From: Apium graveolens
Taxonomy: Eukaryota; Streptophyta; Magnoliopsida; Apiales; Apiaceae
Assembly: GCF_009905375.1 (NCBI RefSeq)
Contig: NW_027420680.1
Span: forward strand, 1-64,000
DNA length: 64,000 nucleotides
Direction: 5' to 3'
Below the pieces are notes generated by a model. The model did no database searches. It was given only the letters and a program-made list of their open reading frames with translations, and was not told the origin of the DNA. Below are positions 44,512-56,700 of the stretch, piece after piece (the stretch's first letter is position 1; each line of letters starts with the position of its first letter). The translations under genes were made by a program, and so were the position numbers.

Positions 44512-45906
44512 TGTTGGGGCGAAAACACTCGCTAATTTACATGCAAGTATAGCATTCGCAAGTAATATAAAATTATTTCTAGTTCATTCCCACTGAGACT
44601 CTTTTAGGTTAACTTCAATTTATGCACTTATGCAACAGTGGTATGGTTATTATTCAATGCTAAGATGATAACAAGTTGAGATTGTTTATAACTACGAGAT
44701 TATACTAGCTAATATTAACTGTGAGAATTAAGGTTGATTAACTTATATGACACAAACATGGGATCCTAACTTCATTAAATACTTTATTTAGTAGCCTTTT
44801 TGTTCATAACATTAGCATGCAATGGTGATGACACTAATCAGATTACACAAAACTAGTAAACACCAACTTTCATTGTACGAATACCCTATTACCAGTCATT
44901 CACAAAAGAGATAGAAGCTGAATAACCACCAATTATGTTGAGACCATATATGTCTATAGAATTTGACAACATAATGGTTTAATGTGCAAGTTATCTATCA
45001 TGATTATATAGGGCGAGTAAGATGGTTAAAATTACCTACGAATCATGCATATCAAACACATGAACCTATGCTAGCATGGCAAGTTCTAAATCCCAATATT
45101 CACTTTCGCTTCAATAGAGATTAACACGCTATCTTATAAGTTCGCGACACTCATAAGACGAATAAAGCACAACCAATACTAGGATATCATACAATCACCA
45201 CACATTATGGTATCGAAATAAATTAACTAAAGAAATCCGTAAGAGAATCCCACGATAATGATTTGCTCATAACCGAACTCATCATCACTGTGGGTTCTGA
45301 TGAAAGTATGGTATAATAAACTAAGTCTTTATAAAGATGAATATAAAACCAAAGTACGTTAAACAAGATTAATAGGTTCAATAAATAAGAAAACTAGCAT
45401 CCAGGATTACAACTTAATATAAAATAATCACAAGAATAAACTAAATCCTCTTCGCCTTGGTTGAATTTGTGCTACTTGGTCTTCTCGTTGCCTCTCCTTA
45501 GTCTCCAATACTTGCTTCTTATTAAAACCATCTTTTCTAGGCTTTATATAGGTTGTAGAATCAAGATGGACTTCAAAATCTCAAAATCCAAGTAGAAACA
45601 AAATTCGGAAATCCCGGCCTGGCGCGAGCGCACGCTCTTCCAGTGCGGGCGCGCTGACCTCCTGGAATTTCTTCTTCTGGTTGTTTTTCTGGCTAGTTTG
45701 AGATGGCATTCCATGATCTTTCATCTTAGACACATTCCTAACACCAATTTAGCACCATAACAATGCTAAATCTCCTGATTCCTTCAACTATGCCCGAAAT
45801 GCAAAAACACTACAAAAATGCATCAAATACACAAATAATTTGAGTTCAAAACATCAATTCAATCCTTTATAGAGCGTTCTTAAGTGGACATAAATGCCAC
45901 TTAACA
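44512..45906 (-). repeat. LTR of element H (gypsy, about 1395 bp)
   Basis: On the plus strand it starts TGTTGGGGCGAAAAC next to the primer site and ends CCACTTAACA. The last 25 bp form an inverted repeat, TTAAGTGG and CCACTTAA (45880-45904). A GC-rich block (45610-45665) contains alternating GCGCGAGCGC and GCGGGCGCGC. The outer end cuts into the antisense ORF of element I. The partner LTR is not in the window. Confidence 0.72.
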
Positions 45907-45907
45907 G

Positions 45908-46602
45908 CTAGACCTGCAGTATCTCTCTTACATAGCTGCTAATGGAGTCCGGACTAGGTTCCCTTGGGCCGTTCTCCGGGGCGATGCTATCCGGCTTGTC
46001 TTTTCTTTTTGTGAGTGTCTTGGGTTTCAGCTAACCCGGGATACTTTGATGATTTATAAAACCATGAACATGCTAAGATGTATGTGTTTACCTTATAGTC
46101 CGGACTTTGCTTTATTTTCTCACTTTGTGTATGTTTTTGTAAAGTACTTGTTCTTATTGTTATATTTCTTTGTTTTTTGACAGGCTTGCCCCACTACAAT
46201 ACGGACATGTCTTCCTCTGCATACAATGATGCTTTGTAAAGGCTAGGGACTACCTTCAAGATGAAGAAGAAGGCTCCTGTTGTGGGTTCCGGATCCAATC
46301 CTCTTCCGGAGGAAGGATCTCAGTGTAATGTTGTTACAAAGACGGATTCTGATGAGAAAAATAGGGGTCCGGGGAAGGATGTTGAATTAGAGGCCGAAGA
46401 TGAGTTTGAGAATCTGGAGAAGATTGAACCCTTAGGAGATGTTCCTAAGATGATATTGTACGGAGGAGGAAGAGGCTTCGGAGTGTTGGTGCGAAACCTC
46501 CCCTGGTGGAGAAGTCTCACGTTGTTGTTGGTGCTGAGCCCGGGAGAGATAAGGGAAAGGGAGACCGGAGGAGGAGCGCCCGGAAAGGAGTGTTTTCTAT
46601 AG
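45908..46602 (+). pseudogene. Antisense ORF of Tat element I, two exons, truncated by H
   Basis: Exon 1 (45908-46079) is open and reads GVRTRFPWAVLRGDAIRLV and CLGFQLT; the start is lost to element H. A GTATGT donor at 46080 and a TTGACAG acceptor ending at 46183 define a 104-bp intron, and joining keeps the frame into exon 2 (46184-46602), which has one stop (TAA 46237-46239) and ends at TAG 46600-46602. Exon 2 is rich in Lys, Glu and Gly. It lies antisense to the Tat element, downstream of pol, where Tat elements are known to carry extra antisense ORFs. The exon 1 sequence resembles the plant gypsy-associated family called Transposase_28 (my impression, not searched). Function unknown. Confidence 0.55.
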
Positions 46603-46616
46603 TCCGGGCTCACAAT

Positions 46617-47110
46617 TGGTCCATACTAGTGGATGCTTTTGCTTTAGAAAATAATTATAAGTTAACATGTTTGCTCTAGTCCAGATCCACCCTTGGTCTG
46701 GACTAGTGGATGATATTTTACTTTGAAAATTAATTCTAAGTAAATATGTTTGTTCTAGTCCAGTCCCATTATTGGTCTGGACTAGTGGATGCTTTTTTCC
46801 TTAGAAAATAATTCTAAGTAAATATGTTTGCTCTATTCCAGGCCCATTATTGGTCCGGACTAGTGGATGATATCTTACTTAGAAAATTAATTCTAAGTAA
46901 ATATGTTTATTCTAGTCAAGGCCCATTATTGGTCCGGATTAGTGGATGTTTTTTTCCTTAGAAAATAATTCTAAGTAAATATGTTTGCTCTAGTCCAGGC
47001 CCATTATTGGTTCGGACTAGTGGATTATGTTTTACTTAGAAAATTAATTCTAAGAAAATATGTTTGTTCTAGTCCAGGCCCATTATTAGTCCGGACTAGT
47101 GGATGCTTTT
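46617..47110. repeat. Minisatellite of two alternating 79-bp monomers in element I
   Basis: About six and a half monomers. CTAGTCCAG-type starts fall near 46676, 46755, 46833, 46912, 46990 and 47070. Monomers alternate: one has GGATGATATNTTACTT, the other GGATGCTTTTTTCCTT, giving a 158-bp higher-order unit. Each holds an imperfect palindrome, CTAGTCC...GGACTAG. It lies between pol and the antisense ORF of Tat element I, the region known in Tat/Ogre elements to generate satellites. Confidence 0.88.
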
Positions 47111-47240
47111 TATATACAAATCTAAGGAAATATAATATAGAGAAATTCTTTTCATTAATATGAAACTTCATTCATACAAGCTATAAATTTGTTGCTTGCC
47201 ATATAGGCTACACGATTTTGGTTGCTTTGTTTGCTTCTTT

Positions 47241-47302
47241 CTACTGGTAGAACTTCATGAGTCTGAGTCCATTCCAGGAATTGTGGACTTTTGAGCCATC
47301 CA
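47241..47302 (-). pseudogene. pol: Last codons of pol of element I
   Basis: In element sense the integrase C-terminus resumes after LTR copy B2 with NSWNGLRLMKFYQ and stops at TAG 47241-47243. ATCCA (47298-47302) is one copy of the B2 target duplication. The upstream part is 50842-51095. Confidence 0.85.
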
Positions 47303-50300
47303 TGTAACACCCCCAGATCCGGGGTCGGGAATCCGGGTCGTCACGGTCTTTCTTTCCACAATATCACTTCACTTAATTATAATAAATAACCTTATGCTAT
47401 GACCCCACACTAACACACACCATAACCCGTTATAGTCTCAGAGATGAAATTCAAATAAGTACAAGTCCTTGAATCCACAATTTAAAAGTTATTACAACCC
47501 AAAATGATTACTTGATAAATTTACAGTTAATTGCCATTATCTTCCACAAGTTATAATTATACAATATTTGGTTCCCCAAAAGTAGAATGCCTGATCTACC
47601 AATAGATCTACCTCTGCAGCTATAGCAGCTACAACATCAACGGGAAGACGCGGGATGCTTCCCACGCGCTTGCGCTGGGTCTGCTTGAGTCAGGCCATCT
47701 TTCCTAACTGTTGTTGTGTGATGAAGAAATGAAGCAAGAGTGAGCATTACAGCTCGCAAGATAATATACAGTGTAAACAATAATCCAAGTATCTAAATGG
47801 ATAACTTACTAGAATCCTTTATCAAGTGTACGGTAATTACTTACTGGATATAAGTTTTAAGGAAGATGAAGTTACCAATTACTTCTTTATACTTATACCA
47901 TTATTAGAAATCTACTTGAACTATTACTGTTCAAAGTATAATAAGTTTCAAAAGGTCATCCCATAGATGAGACCACAAGTTAAGACTTGAATAGATTCAA
48001 TCTTTGAAATATTTTTAAAGGAAATGAAGTTACGAGATACTTCATTCAATGGGAACACCATTAAAACTATTTGACCCTGTCAATGCTTCGGTAACCACCC
48101 ATTCGTAGCCTTTCGATCGAAATGCTACGGGTAGTGTTGCAGAATTGTCGAACTGGATGATGAACTCATTACGGGAGTTTTTGTCGCGCCAGGAAGACCA
48201 CTTACGATGATCAGTCGTAGTAGTGCAACCCCACCATTTTCTACATGTAGAGGAGAACCTGTCGGATTTACTTGTCAACCGAACACTGGACTCCTAAAGA
48301 ATGGACCGTCTTAGCGGAACTTCCAGGCCATTTGGGCCAATATAATTAGGCTGGGCCGGCGCCACTCGACCACTTACGCCACTCCTAGTTCAGATAAAAT
48401 CCATGACTCTGAAATGTAAAGCTCGTCCCCACTTTCCCCAAGTAGAAACTTGTTGATACGGCTCCACCAAGAAGTCGTATCTAGTTGGAAAGGAAAACTC
48501 ACCGATATTTCCCAGGCGATGCCTGTTAATGGATTAACTTGTTCCGAGAATTTTACTTCCCGAGTATTGGGTAAGTAATCAAAAACTCTTTTATCAAGAC
48601 AGCAACCTTGTTGCGAATATAAAACACACCACAGAGCCGGATCCCTCAGGTTTTGAGCGAGTATTTAAATCCCCTTCGAAAGGAGGATCTTAAATATAAA
48701 ATGAGTTTTGGGATCCGCTCTAACTTTTCAAATAATTTTGAAGACTCACAAAACATTTTTAAGAATGTTTGGAGTAATGTTGATTTAATAAAATAAATCA
48801 GTCCCAATATATTAGAAAATATCTGAATATTATTAATTAAATAATATTCCCATAAAGAATAATCTTTTTAAAAATAATTGAAGTAGAAGTTGTAAAACTT
48901 ATACTTGAAATGAATCTTAAATAATCAAAGATATACTTATACGAAAGTAATATCTTTATTTGAATAATCAAAAGTAAGTTTGATTATCGACACATTATTC
49001 TTTAATAAAATAAAGAATATTATTTAGTAAATAATCGGAGTCATAAGTCCACGAAGTAATATTCAAAATAATATTTATTAATAAAATAAACGGAGTCATA
49101 AGCCCTCAAATGAATATTCAAAATAATATTCAATAATAATTAAACGGGGTCATAAGCCCTCGAATGAATATTCAAGATAATATTCAATAATAAAATAAAG
49201 TTATCGAATAAACCTTATTCGATTCATAGTTTTGAAAACTATTCATATATATATATATATAAATATATATATTATACTCGGGAGCCTCGACTCCCGGTTT
49301 TAGAAAAAGTTCACCTTTGGGTCCCGGTTTTAGAAAAAGTTCACCTTTGGGTCCCCTATACTAAGGGTATATGCAAATTACCGCTTATCTCTAACATAGG
49401 TATTATCAACTGAATCAACAGATATATGTATGAAGAATACGAAACAGGCATGCATATATACCATATGACATGCTACAATATATTGCAAGAATTTGCTAAA
49501 TAATCATTATGCATCTATCACAAGATAATGCATGTACAAATGTATACATCACAACAACAGTATAACGGATAGAAAACTTGCCTGAGCGACTGGGGGTTAT
49601 AAATGGCTTGAGACGAGTCTGGTAACCTATAAACAACATATAACTTGGAATTAAACCAAAGTCACTTATAAATCTATACTTTAACCAATTTAGACTCTAA
49701 CGCTCGCTTTGCGCTCAATGATTCTCTTAAGTCGCTCGAGTACCCTCGGCTCCACCAATTTTAATAAATTAACCATTACGAGTTTTAAGGAGATTCTTTC
49801 GCGAGTGTCTTACCAACTGCCTAATACACTTTACATAAATGTTTCATACTCCAATTGGTCCTTTTAGGTCTTTAACCTATGTTTCAAAGTAAGGCGAGGG
49901 GTAATGATTCGTTCGCGAAACGTCGTTACTTAAAACGGCCGTTTCTCCTAAACCGTACATCGGAATCAAACGAACTACATATCAAAACGAAGCTCGTAAC
50001 ATGAACTATCTAATCATGGCAATGGTCAAAAACTAGCAGTAAGTACACGGGTCCTAATGTTAAGAATAAAAACAGCCTAAAGTAAATCGGAGTCAAACAC
50101 TATTACCTTGCAATTTAACAAAGCTTGGAACTAGGTTTTTGATTTTTCTTTCTTTGGAAAAGAAGAAAAGCCGAGAGCTTGATGAAGAATGAGGAGAAAA
50201 TTTTGTGTTTTTGGTGAAAATGAATTGTTGGCTTGGTTGGTTGACATTTTGATTTGTTTTGTTACCTTTTTACCATGGTAATTTTTGTGTGGTTCTAATT

Positions 50301-50841
50301 CAACCAACAACTCACTTGCTTGGTCATGCTTATGTCACCATGTGATGTCACCCTCCCTCCTTTGTGTTCTTCTCATTGGTTTGATGACATCATCCTCACT
50401 AATCTCTTTGATTAGCTTTTAATTATTTGGCTAATGACCGCTGATCTGTTATACGGTTCGCTTAACTTTCGTTTTCGTTTATCGTTTGAGGGATCATACC
50501 CGGGATCTTATTACTTAGGTTCCCTTAACCTTTCTCAATACATTATATTACTTTTATGATCCTTTATTAAAATCCTTGAATTTAAATCCTTTTTATCCTG
50601 TTACCTTATACTCAATTCTTTCGATATCTGGTGGATTTTCGGGAAAAATCAAAAGGTTCAAATTTGGATTCTGACGATCTTTACATACACTTATATATCA
50701 TATAGAGTACCAATAAAATCTCAGAATATCCATAAAAGAACCCCTACATAGTGTGGCATGAAAAGTTTTCTTATTCAGCAATATCAGCAAAAACACTATT
50801 CATAAGGGTTACAAAAAGTTCAAAATTTTGGGGTTATTACA
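47303..50841 (-). repeat. Solo LTR B2 (3539 bp, Tekay-like)
   Basis: Ends TGTAACACCCCC and GGGGTTATTACA are inverted repeats, flanked by ATCCA on both sides (47298-47302 and 50842-50846). No primer site, ORF with a domain or polypurine tract is inside. The left end resembles the 3' end of LTRs D and F, so the LTR reads on the minus strand. Contains a hairpin TGAGC...GCTCG (47741-47756), a 55-bp triple repeat (49035-49197) and a 30-bp direct duplication (49292-49351) absent from copy 1. Inserted in the integrase C-terminus of element I. Confidence 0.88.
49035..49197. repeat. 55-bp tandem repeat (3 copies) in LTR B2
   Basis: GAGTCATA or GGGTCATA recurs at 49038, 49093 and 49148. It is the counterpart of 3083-3243. 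Confidence 0.8.
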
Positions 50842-51095
50842 ATCCATGTTCATCAGTTTGTAGATTCCTGTCCTCAGGACTTCTTTGACCTTATATGGTC
50901 CTTCGCATTTGGGCATTAGCTTTCCCGTGTTTGTAGGATCTGATTCTTCTGTGTCTCGAAGAACTAGGTCTCCAACTTGAAAGTTTTTTACTGTGGACTT
51001 ATTACTGAAATGTTCTTTTATTTTCTCCTCATACCTCTCCATTTTTGCTATAGCTTGGTCCCGGACTTCATCAATTAGCACTATTGTCTGATCAT
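50842..51095 (-). pseudogene. pol: Integrase C-terminal domain of Tat element I
   Basis: In element sense: DQTIVLIDEVRDQAIAKME, then NFQVGDLVLRDTE, LMPKCEGPYKVKEVLR and YKLMNMD, cut by LTR B2 at 50846. This is the standard Tat-lineage integrase end, here without stops. On its right, element J begins; about 50 codons between this part and the core at 60050 are missing, so the J junction carries a deletion. Confidence 0.88.
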
Positions 51096-51293
51096 TTGCT
51101 GAATAAGTTTAGTGTGTCTAACTTTTAATAAATGGTTTGTAATAGTGAGTCGTTTAAATCATACTTGAACCTGGATCGGATCTTGGTTTTGGGGTCGTGA
51201 TAATATAATAATAATAATAATCTTGTAGTTTATATTTCTGGTTTATTGTGGTTAGTGATGTCAACTCCTGACCCCAGGGTTGAGGCCGTCACA
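51096..51293 (+). repeat. Truncated 5' LTR of element J
   Basis: TTGCTGAATAAG to GAGGCCGTCACA, nearly identical to the last part of the 3' LTR apart from a few substitutions and one extra TAA-type unit in the (TAA)n run. Confidence 0.9.
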
Positions 51294-51295
51294 GT

Positions 51296-51307
51296 TGGTA
51301 TCAGAGC
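51296..51307 (+). other. Primer-binding site of element J
   Basis: TGGTATCAGAGC, initiator Met-tRNA type, two bases after the LTR. Confidence 0.92.
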
Positions 51308-51514
51308 TACAGATTCAAGTCCCTGATTTAGGTTAGGAATTGAGTCAAAAAGGTATAGAAACTATTTCCTAAGGTGTGAGTCAGCAACTCATTTTGAGGA
51401 GCAACCCTAAAAGTCAGTCCAGGGTTCCGACAACGTTACTCTGGCATCTATTGATGTTTTGATAGAATTGCCTTAACCTTGTTGTGTCTTTCCTGTATAT
51501 TTATATTGTTGACA

Positions 51515-52088
51515 GTGGCCCATAGTGATCTCTATTTCTCCATCCCGGGAGAACAGATCTAATTCAGACAGTTCAGACTCGGAGAGGACCTTAGATGTTG
51601 TAGCTGAGGAGACTCATTTGCCTCCCCCGCCAGTGCCTCAATTTGTTCCGAGAGATATGCCTGGACCTAGTGCCCGTCCTCGTTGGGTACAGAGATTAGT
51701 GTCAGCTGTTAGGGACTTTCCACCGGGTTACGCACCCAGTTCTTCTTTCTCCAGACCTCCAGTCCCTCCTTATGTTCCTACAGGTACCTCCTCCCCAATT
51801 CCGTATCATGTTCACCAGGCGGTGAACAGATCTTTTATTAGAGAGCAAAGCCCGGAGCTGGCCGTGCATCTTGATTGAGTACCAGTTGGACCCTTTTAGG
51901 GCATCCCTATTCCCTCACCCAATATCCAGGCTAGAGTGACGACTTTGACTCAGACTGCTGTTGAGCGAGCTAGGTCTATTGACCCTTTTATTAGCTCTGA
52001 GTTTAGGGCCATTCAGTACCAGGACTTGGTTAACTGGCTAGTGTTCGAGTTAGGCTCGATTGGTGGCAGTGTCAGTTGCAGTAGTTAG
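51515..52088 (+). pseudogene. Upstream ORF between primer site and gag of element J, broken
   Basis: It begins about 208 bp after the primer site; the likely original start at 51515 is now GTG, with a frame change within the first 15 codons. From 51525 the frame reads SRENRSNSDSSDSERTLD, a Pro-rich middle (LPPPPVPQFVP, SFSRPPVPPYVP), then stops at 51876 and 51897. After that it continues in the same frame through IDPFISSEF and NWLVFELGSIGG to TAG 52086-52088. Size (about 190 codons), position, composition and the IGG end match the ORF at 37538-38131 of element F. Function unknown. Confidence 0.55.
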
Positions 52089-52510
52089 AGCAGAGTTGCA
52101 ACAGTGTCAAATAGAGCTCAAACTTGGTTCTTGAGGAGTTCTGTAGTTGTTTTCTTTATATATGTACATTATGTTGTTGTAGTTTGTAGTAGTTGGAGGC
52201 TGTTATATCAGCCAATTTTGTTGTGTACTCGGATGGGTTAGTAGTTGGATATCAGTTGTATCAGTTGGATTTCTATATGGTTGTTATATAGTAGCTGCCT
52301 TATAATGTTGTTCAGTTTTTATATACTTGTGTGTTGTTATTGTTGTTACTATTATTGTTGCTTCTGTTTTTGGTATTTCTAGAATATAATCTTTCACTCA
52401 GGATGGATCCAATTAATTGAGGATGAGGATATTGTCTTAGTGGCAGCACTCTCCTGATACATATATATAAATTGTTTGGAGCAATCTATTTTCTTATATA
52501 TGACTGCTAT
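52089..52510. other. Spacer before gag of element J
   Basis: T/G-rich non-coding leader with TTGTTGT runs (52140-52380). No feature recognised. Confidence 0.55.
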
Positions 52511-53787
52511 GTTTCAGGAGAATTCCACTTTAGAAGAATTCTCAACCCAACAACGGATCTACTGGGGATCCCTCCATGAGTGAATTGATAGATTTGTAGC
52601 GTCAGCGGTCTACTCAGCTGGCCCAACAGCAACAACAATTCCAGCAGCAACAACAACAATTTCAGCAACAACAACATCTCATACAACAACAACATCAACA
52701 AATCCAATAGCAGCAGCTGCAGATCCAACAGCAGCATCAGTTGAGGGGGGAAACCAAGCTGTTAGGTTTAAGTCTTTCCAGGTTGTGAAACCCCCAGAAT
52801 TGAAAGGTGAAGTAGATCTTATTTCTTCCAGGATCTGGTTGAAGGAAATGGAGAAGGCTTTTGCACTCGCCAAGGTGAGTGAGGATTTGAAGACATGCGA
52901 TGCTAGTTATTTTTTGAAGAATGATTCGAATTATTGGTGGGAATCTATGCGAGCATTGGAAGGAAAAGGTCCAATTACCTGGACCCAATTCACAGAACTG
53001 TTCTTGGAAAAATATTTCACGGATTGTCTCCAGAGTCGGATGGAGATGGAGTTTTTAGAATTGAATCAAGGGGACAGAAGAGTCACAGAGTATGAAGACA
53101 AGTTCACATAATTGGCTCGTATAACACCAGAATATGTGAGTTCGGAAGCTCAGAGAGCGAAGCGGTTTCAACAAGGATTGAAGCCAGAGAGTAGGAGTGG
53201 AGTTGTAGCTCTACAACTCAAGACATATACTTCGGTATTTCAGGCTGCCTTAGTAATAGAAAGTGATTAGAAGTTAGCTGCTAAAGAAAGAGGTGAGAAG
53301 AAAAGGAAGTTTGAAGGTGGGGCTGTAAAGTCAGAACAAGAAGGAGTAAGTCAGAAGTTTCAGCGACGGTTTGGAAGGAATAAAGATAGGAAATATAAGA
53401 GGTAGAATTTTCCACAAGTTAGGCCCAGTACTACTTCAGTTAGTTCTACTCCGACAAAGTCCAACAAGTCGGTGATCGATTGTAAGACATGTGGAAAGAA
53501 GCATAATGGTCAGTGCAGAGAGAACGTCAACTGTTTCAAGTGTGGTCAGAAGGGTCATTATTCTACTGAGTGCAAATCCGAGAACCAAGGAGTAACCTGT
53601 TTCAGCTGCGGCAAAGTGGGACATATCGCTAGGAATTGCAGATCAGTTACCCAGGGCAGTATAGAAAGAAGTGTATCTCAAGGACCAGTAGCAAGTACCG
53701 CCAGAGCTAGAACTTTTAAGATGACTAAGAAATCCACGGCTCATGATTCCGATGTAGTTGCAGGTATGCTTTCTCTTAATTCCGTTC
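52511..53787 (+). pseudogene. gag: gag of element J (Gln-rich start, capsid, two zinc knuckles), broken
   Basis: Start unclear. A CAA/CAG-repeat stretch (52620-52740) would encode polyglutamine in one frame and is out of frame with the capsid. The capsid frame then reads FQVVKPPELKGEVDL, WLKEMEKAFALAKV, YWWESMRALEGKGPITW, FLEKYF, EFLELNQGD and KRFQQGLKPE. It has stops near 53109, 53268 and 53403. Zinc knuckles [14 protein letters not shown] (53532-53573) and [14 protein letters not shown] (53598-53639) are intact. Homologous to gag of F (36122-37199). Confidence 0.88.
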
Positions 53788-56700
53788 ATGTTAACGTTTT
53801 ATTTGATTCGGAAGCATCTAAAACTTTCATATTCATGAACTGTGTGAATAAAATGCAATTAATGTTGGAAGACTTAGATGAACCTTTAACCATTGAGGTG
53901 GCTAATCAAGATAAAGTACCTGTAAGCCAATTCTGCCCTAAGTGTTCCATAGAGATTTCAGGTCACTCTTTCCCCGCTGACCTAATACCTTTTGAGTTAG
54001 GAGAATTCGACGTTATTCTAGGCATGCATTGGTTGTCTCTGTATAATGCAAGTATTGACTGCAAGAAAAAGAGAGTTCTGATGTATACAACATATAATGT
54101 AAAGATAAGTTATCAAGGACAGGGGAAGGACAAGAAGTTTCTCTCAGTACTGCAGGCCAAGAAATTGTTAAGGCAAGGTTGCGAAGCATATTTGGCTCAT
54201 GTGGTAGACACCAAGAAAGAGACCCCTACTCTGGATGAGATTCCCATTATAAGGGAATATCCCGACGTCTTTCCGGAAGAGTTTCTAGGATTACCACCTG
54301 ATCGAGAAATAGAGTTTTCCATTTATTTGATACCTGGAGCAGAACCAGTTTCTAAAGCTCCATACCAAATGACTCCAGTGGAAATGAAGAAATTTGCCAA
54401 GCAACTTCAAGAACTGTTAGATAAAAGACTTATCCGACCAAGTGTTTTTCCGTGGTGTGCTCCAGTGTTATTCGTAAAGAAGAAGGATGGAAGTATGAGG
54501 TTATGTATTGATTATAGGGAGCTGAACAAGTTAACGATCAAGAATAAGTATCCTCTACCGAGGATTGACGATTTCTTTGACTAGCTTAAAGGAGCATGCT
54601 ATTTTTCAAAGATCAACTTAAGATCAGGCTACCACCAACTGAAGATCAAGCTTGAAGATATACCCAAAATTGCAATAAGAAAAAGGTATGGCCATTATGT
54701 GTTCTTAGTGATGTCGTTTGGATTGACCAATGCACCAGCAGCTTTTATGGATTTAATGAACCGGGTGTATAGGGAGTACTTGGATAAGTTTGTTATTATA
54801 TTTATTGATGACATCCTGATTTATTCAAAGACTCAGGAAGATCACGCAACGCACCTACAGATTGCCCTCCAAAGGTTAAGAGAAAAACAAATGTACGTAA
54901 AGTTTTCCAAGTGTGAGTTTTGGTTGACAGAAGTATAGTTCCTTGGACATGTGGTAAGAAAGGAAGGTATCAAGGTAGACCCTGTAAAGATTGAAGCTGT
55001 ATCCAAGTGGGAACAACCAAAGACTCCGATATAAGTGAAAAGTTTTCTTGGGCTAGCAGGATATTATTGAAGATTTGTAAAGGATTTATCTAAGATCGCA
55101 GCCCCGTTAACCAAGCTAACCAGGAAGAATGAGAAATTTATTTGGACAGAGAAGTGTGAAGAAAGCTTCCGGGAACTGAAAAAGAGACTAGTATCAGCTC
55201 CAGTACCAGCATTTCCAGATGAGACGGGAAACTTTATGGTATATAGCGATGCTTTTTTAAAAGGATTGGAATGTGTACTGATGCAACACGTAAAGTCATC
55301 GTTTATGCCTCCAGACAATTAAAACCTCATGAATAGAAGTATCCAGTCCATGACCTCGAGCTGGAAGCTATAGTTTTTGCATTCAAATTGTGGAGACATT
55401 ATCTATATGGAGAAAAGTGTGATATTTACACGTATAATAAGAGCTTGAAGTATATATACACTTAGAAGGACTTGAACATGAGACAAAAAAGATGGTTGGA
55501 GTTAATCAAGGACTACGATTGTTCCATTAACTATCACCCAGGTGAGGCCAATGTGCAGGCCGATGCCTTGAGTAGAAAAGAGAAACTGAATTTGGTTCAA
55601 ATTGCAGAAGAGTTAGCATGAGACTTAGAAAGAATGGAAATTGAAGTTTGATTACCAGAAGAGGTAAGAAGCAACTGTATGAGATTACGTTTCAATCAGC
55701 ATTAATGGATAAGATAAAAAGGTGTCAAGAAGGAGTTATGGAGCAAGAATTGGACAGTCTGACATGAGAAGAACTATGTACCCAAAAGGATAACCAGGGT
55801 ATGTTTAGATTCTCTTCCAGAATTTGGATTCCCAATGTGACGGAACTGAAGAACGAAGTTTTACATGAGGCGCAAAACTCTCGGTTTTCCATCCACCCTA
55901 GGAGCACTAAGATGTATCTAGATTTGAAGGAAAATTTCTGGTGTCCAGGAATGAAGAACGATATTGCAAATTGGGTTAGCAAATGTCACGTGTGCCAGAC
56001 TGTAAAAGCAAAACATCAAAGGCCAAGCGGATTATTACAACCCTTAGAGATTCCCCAATGGAAATGGGAAGAGATTGAAATGGATTTCGTAGTGGGATTA
56101 CCAAAGACGAGAGCTAATCATGATGCTATTTGGGTAATCATTGACAGATTGACAAAGTCAACACATTTCCTTTCAATCAACGAAAGGTATTCTTTGGAAA
56201 TTCTAGTTAAGTTGTATTTGGATGAAATAGTTACCAAGCATGGAGTGTCCATTGTATCAGATCGAGACCCGAGATTCAATTCAAGGTATTGGACTAAGTT
56301 TAAAGAATGTCTAGGAACCAAGCTGAATATGAGTACCTCCTATCATCCTCAGACAGATGGTCAGAGTAAGAAAACCATCCAGATAATAGAAGATATGTTA
56401 AGAGTTTGTGCTTTGGATTTTAAGGGAAATTGAATTCTCCTACAAAAATAGTTATCATGCCAGCATTTATGAAGCCTTGTATGGACGCAAGTGTAGATCA
56501 CCAATTGTATTGGGATGAAGTAGGAGAGAAGTAAGTGTTAGGACCTGAGCTAGTTCAGCAGATCAAATATGCAGTAGCATTGATTCGGAAAAGGTTAGAA
56601 ATAACCCAGGATAGATATAGAAAGAATGCGAATTTGCATCGAAAAGATATGAACGTCGAAGTGGGATCACTGGTATTTTTGAAAGTATCACCTTGGAAAG

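Noticed and set aside
45864..45871. TATAAAGG as promoter of the element H LTR
   Set aside because: Only about 35 bp from the LTR tip, which would leave almost no U3; too uncertain to annotate.
47303..50841. B2 as a complete non-autonomous element rather than a solo LTR
   Set aside because: No internal pair of LTRs, primer site or polypurine tract; terminal inverted repeats and one 5-bp duplication fit a solo LTR.
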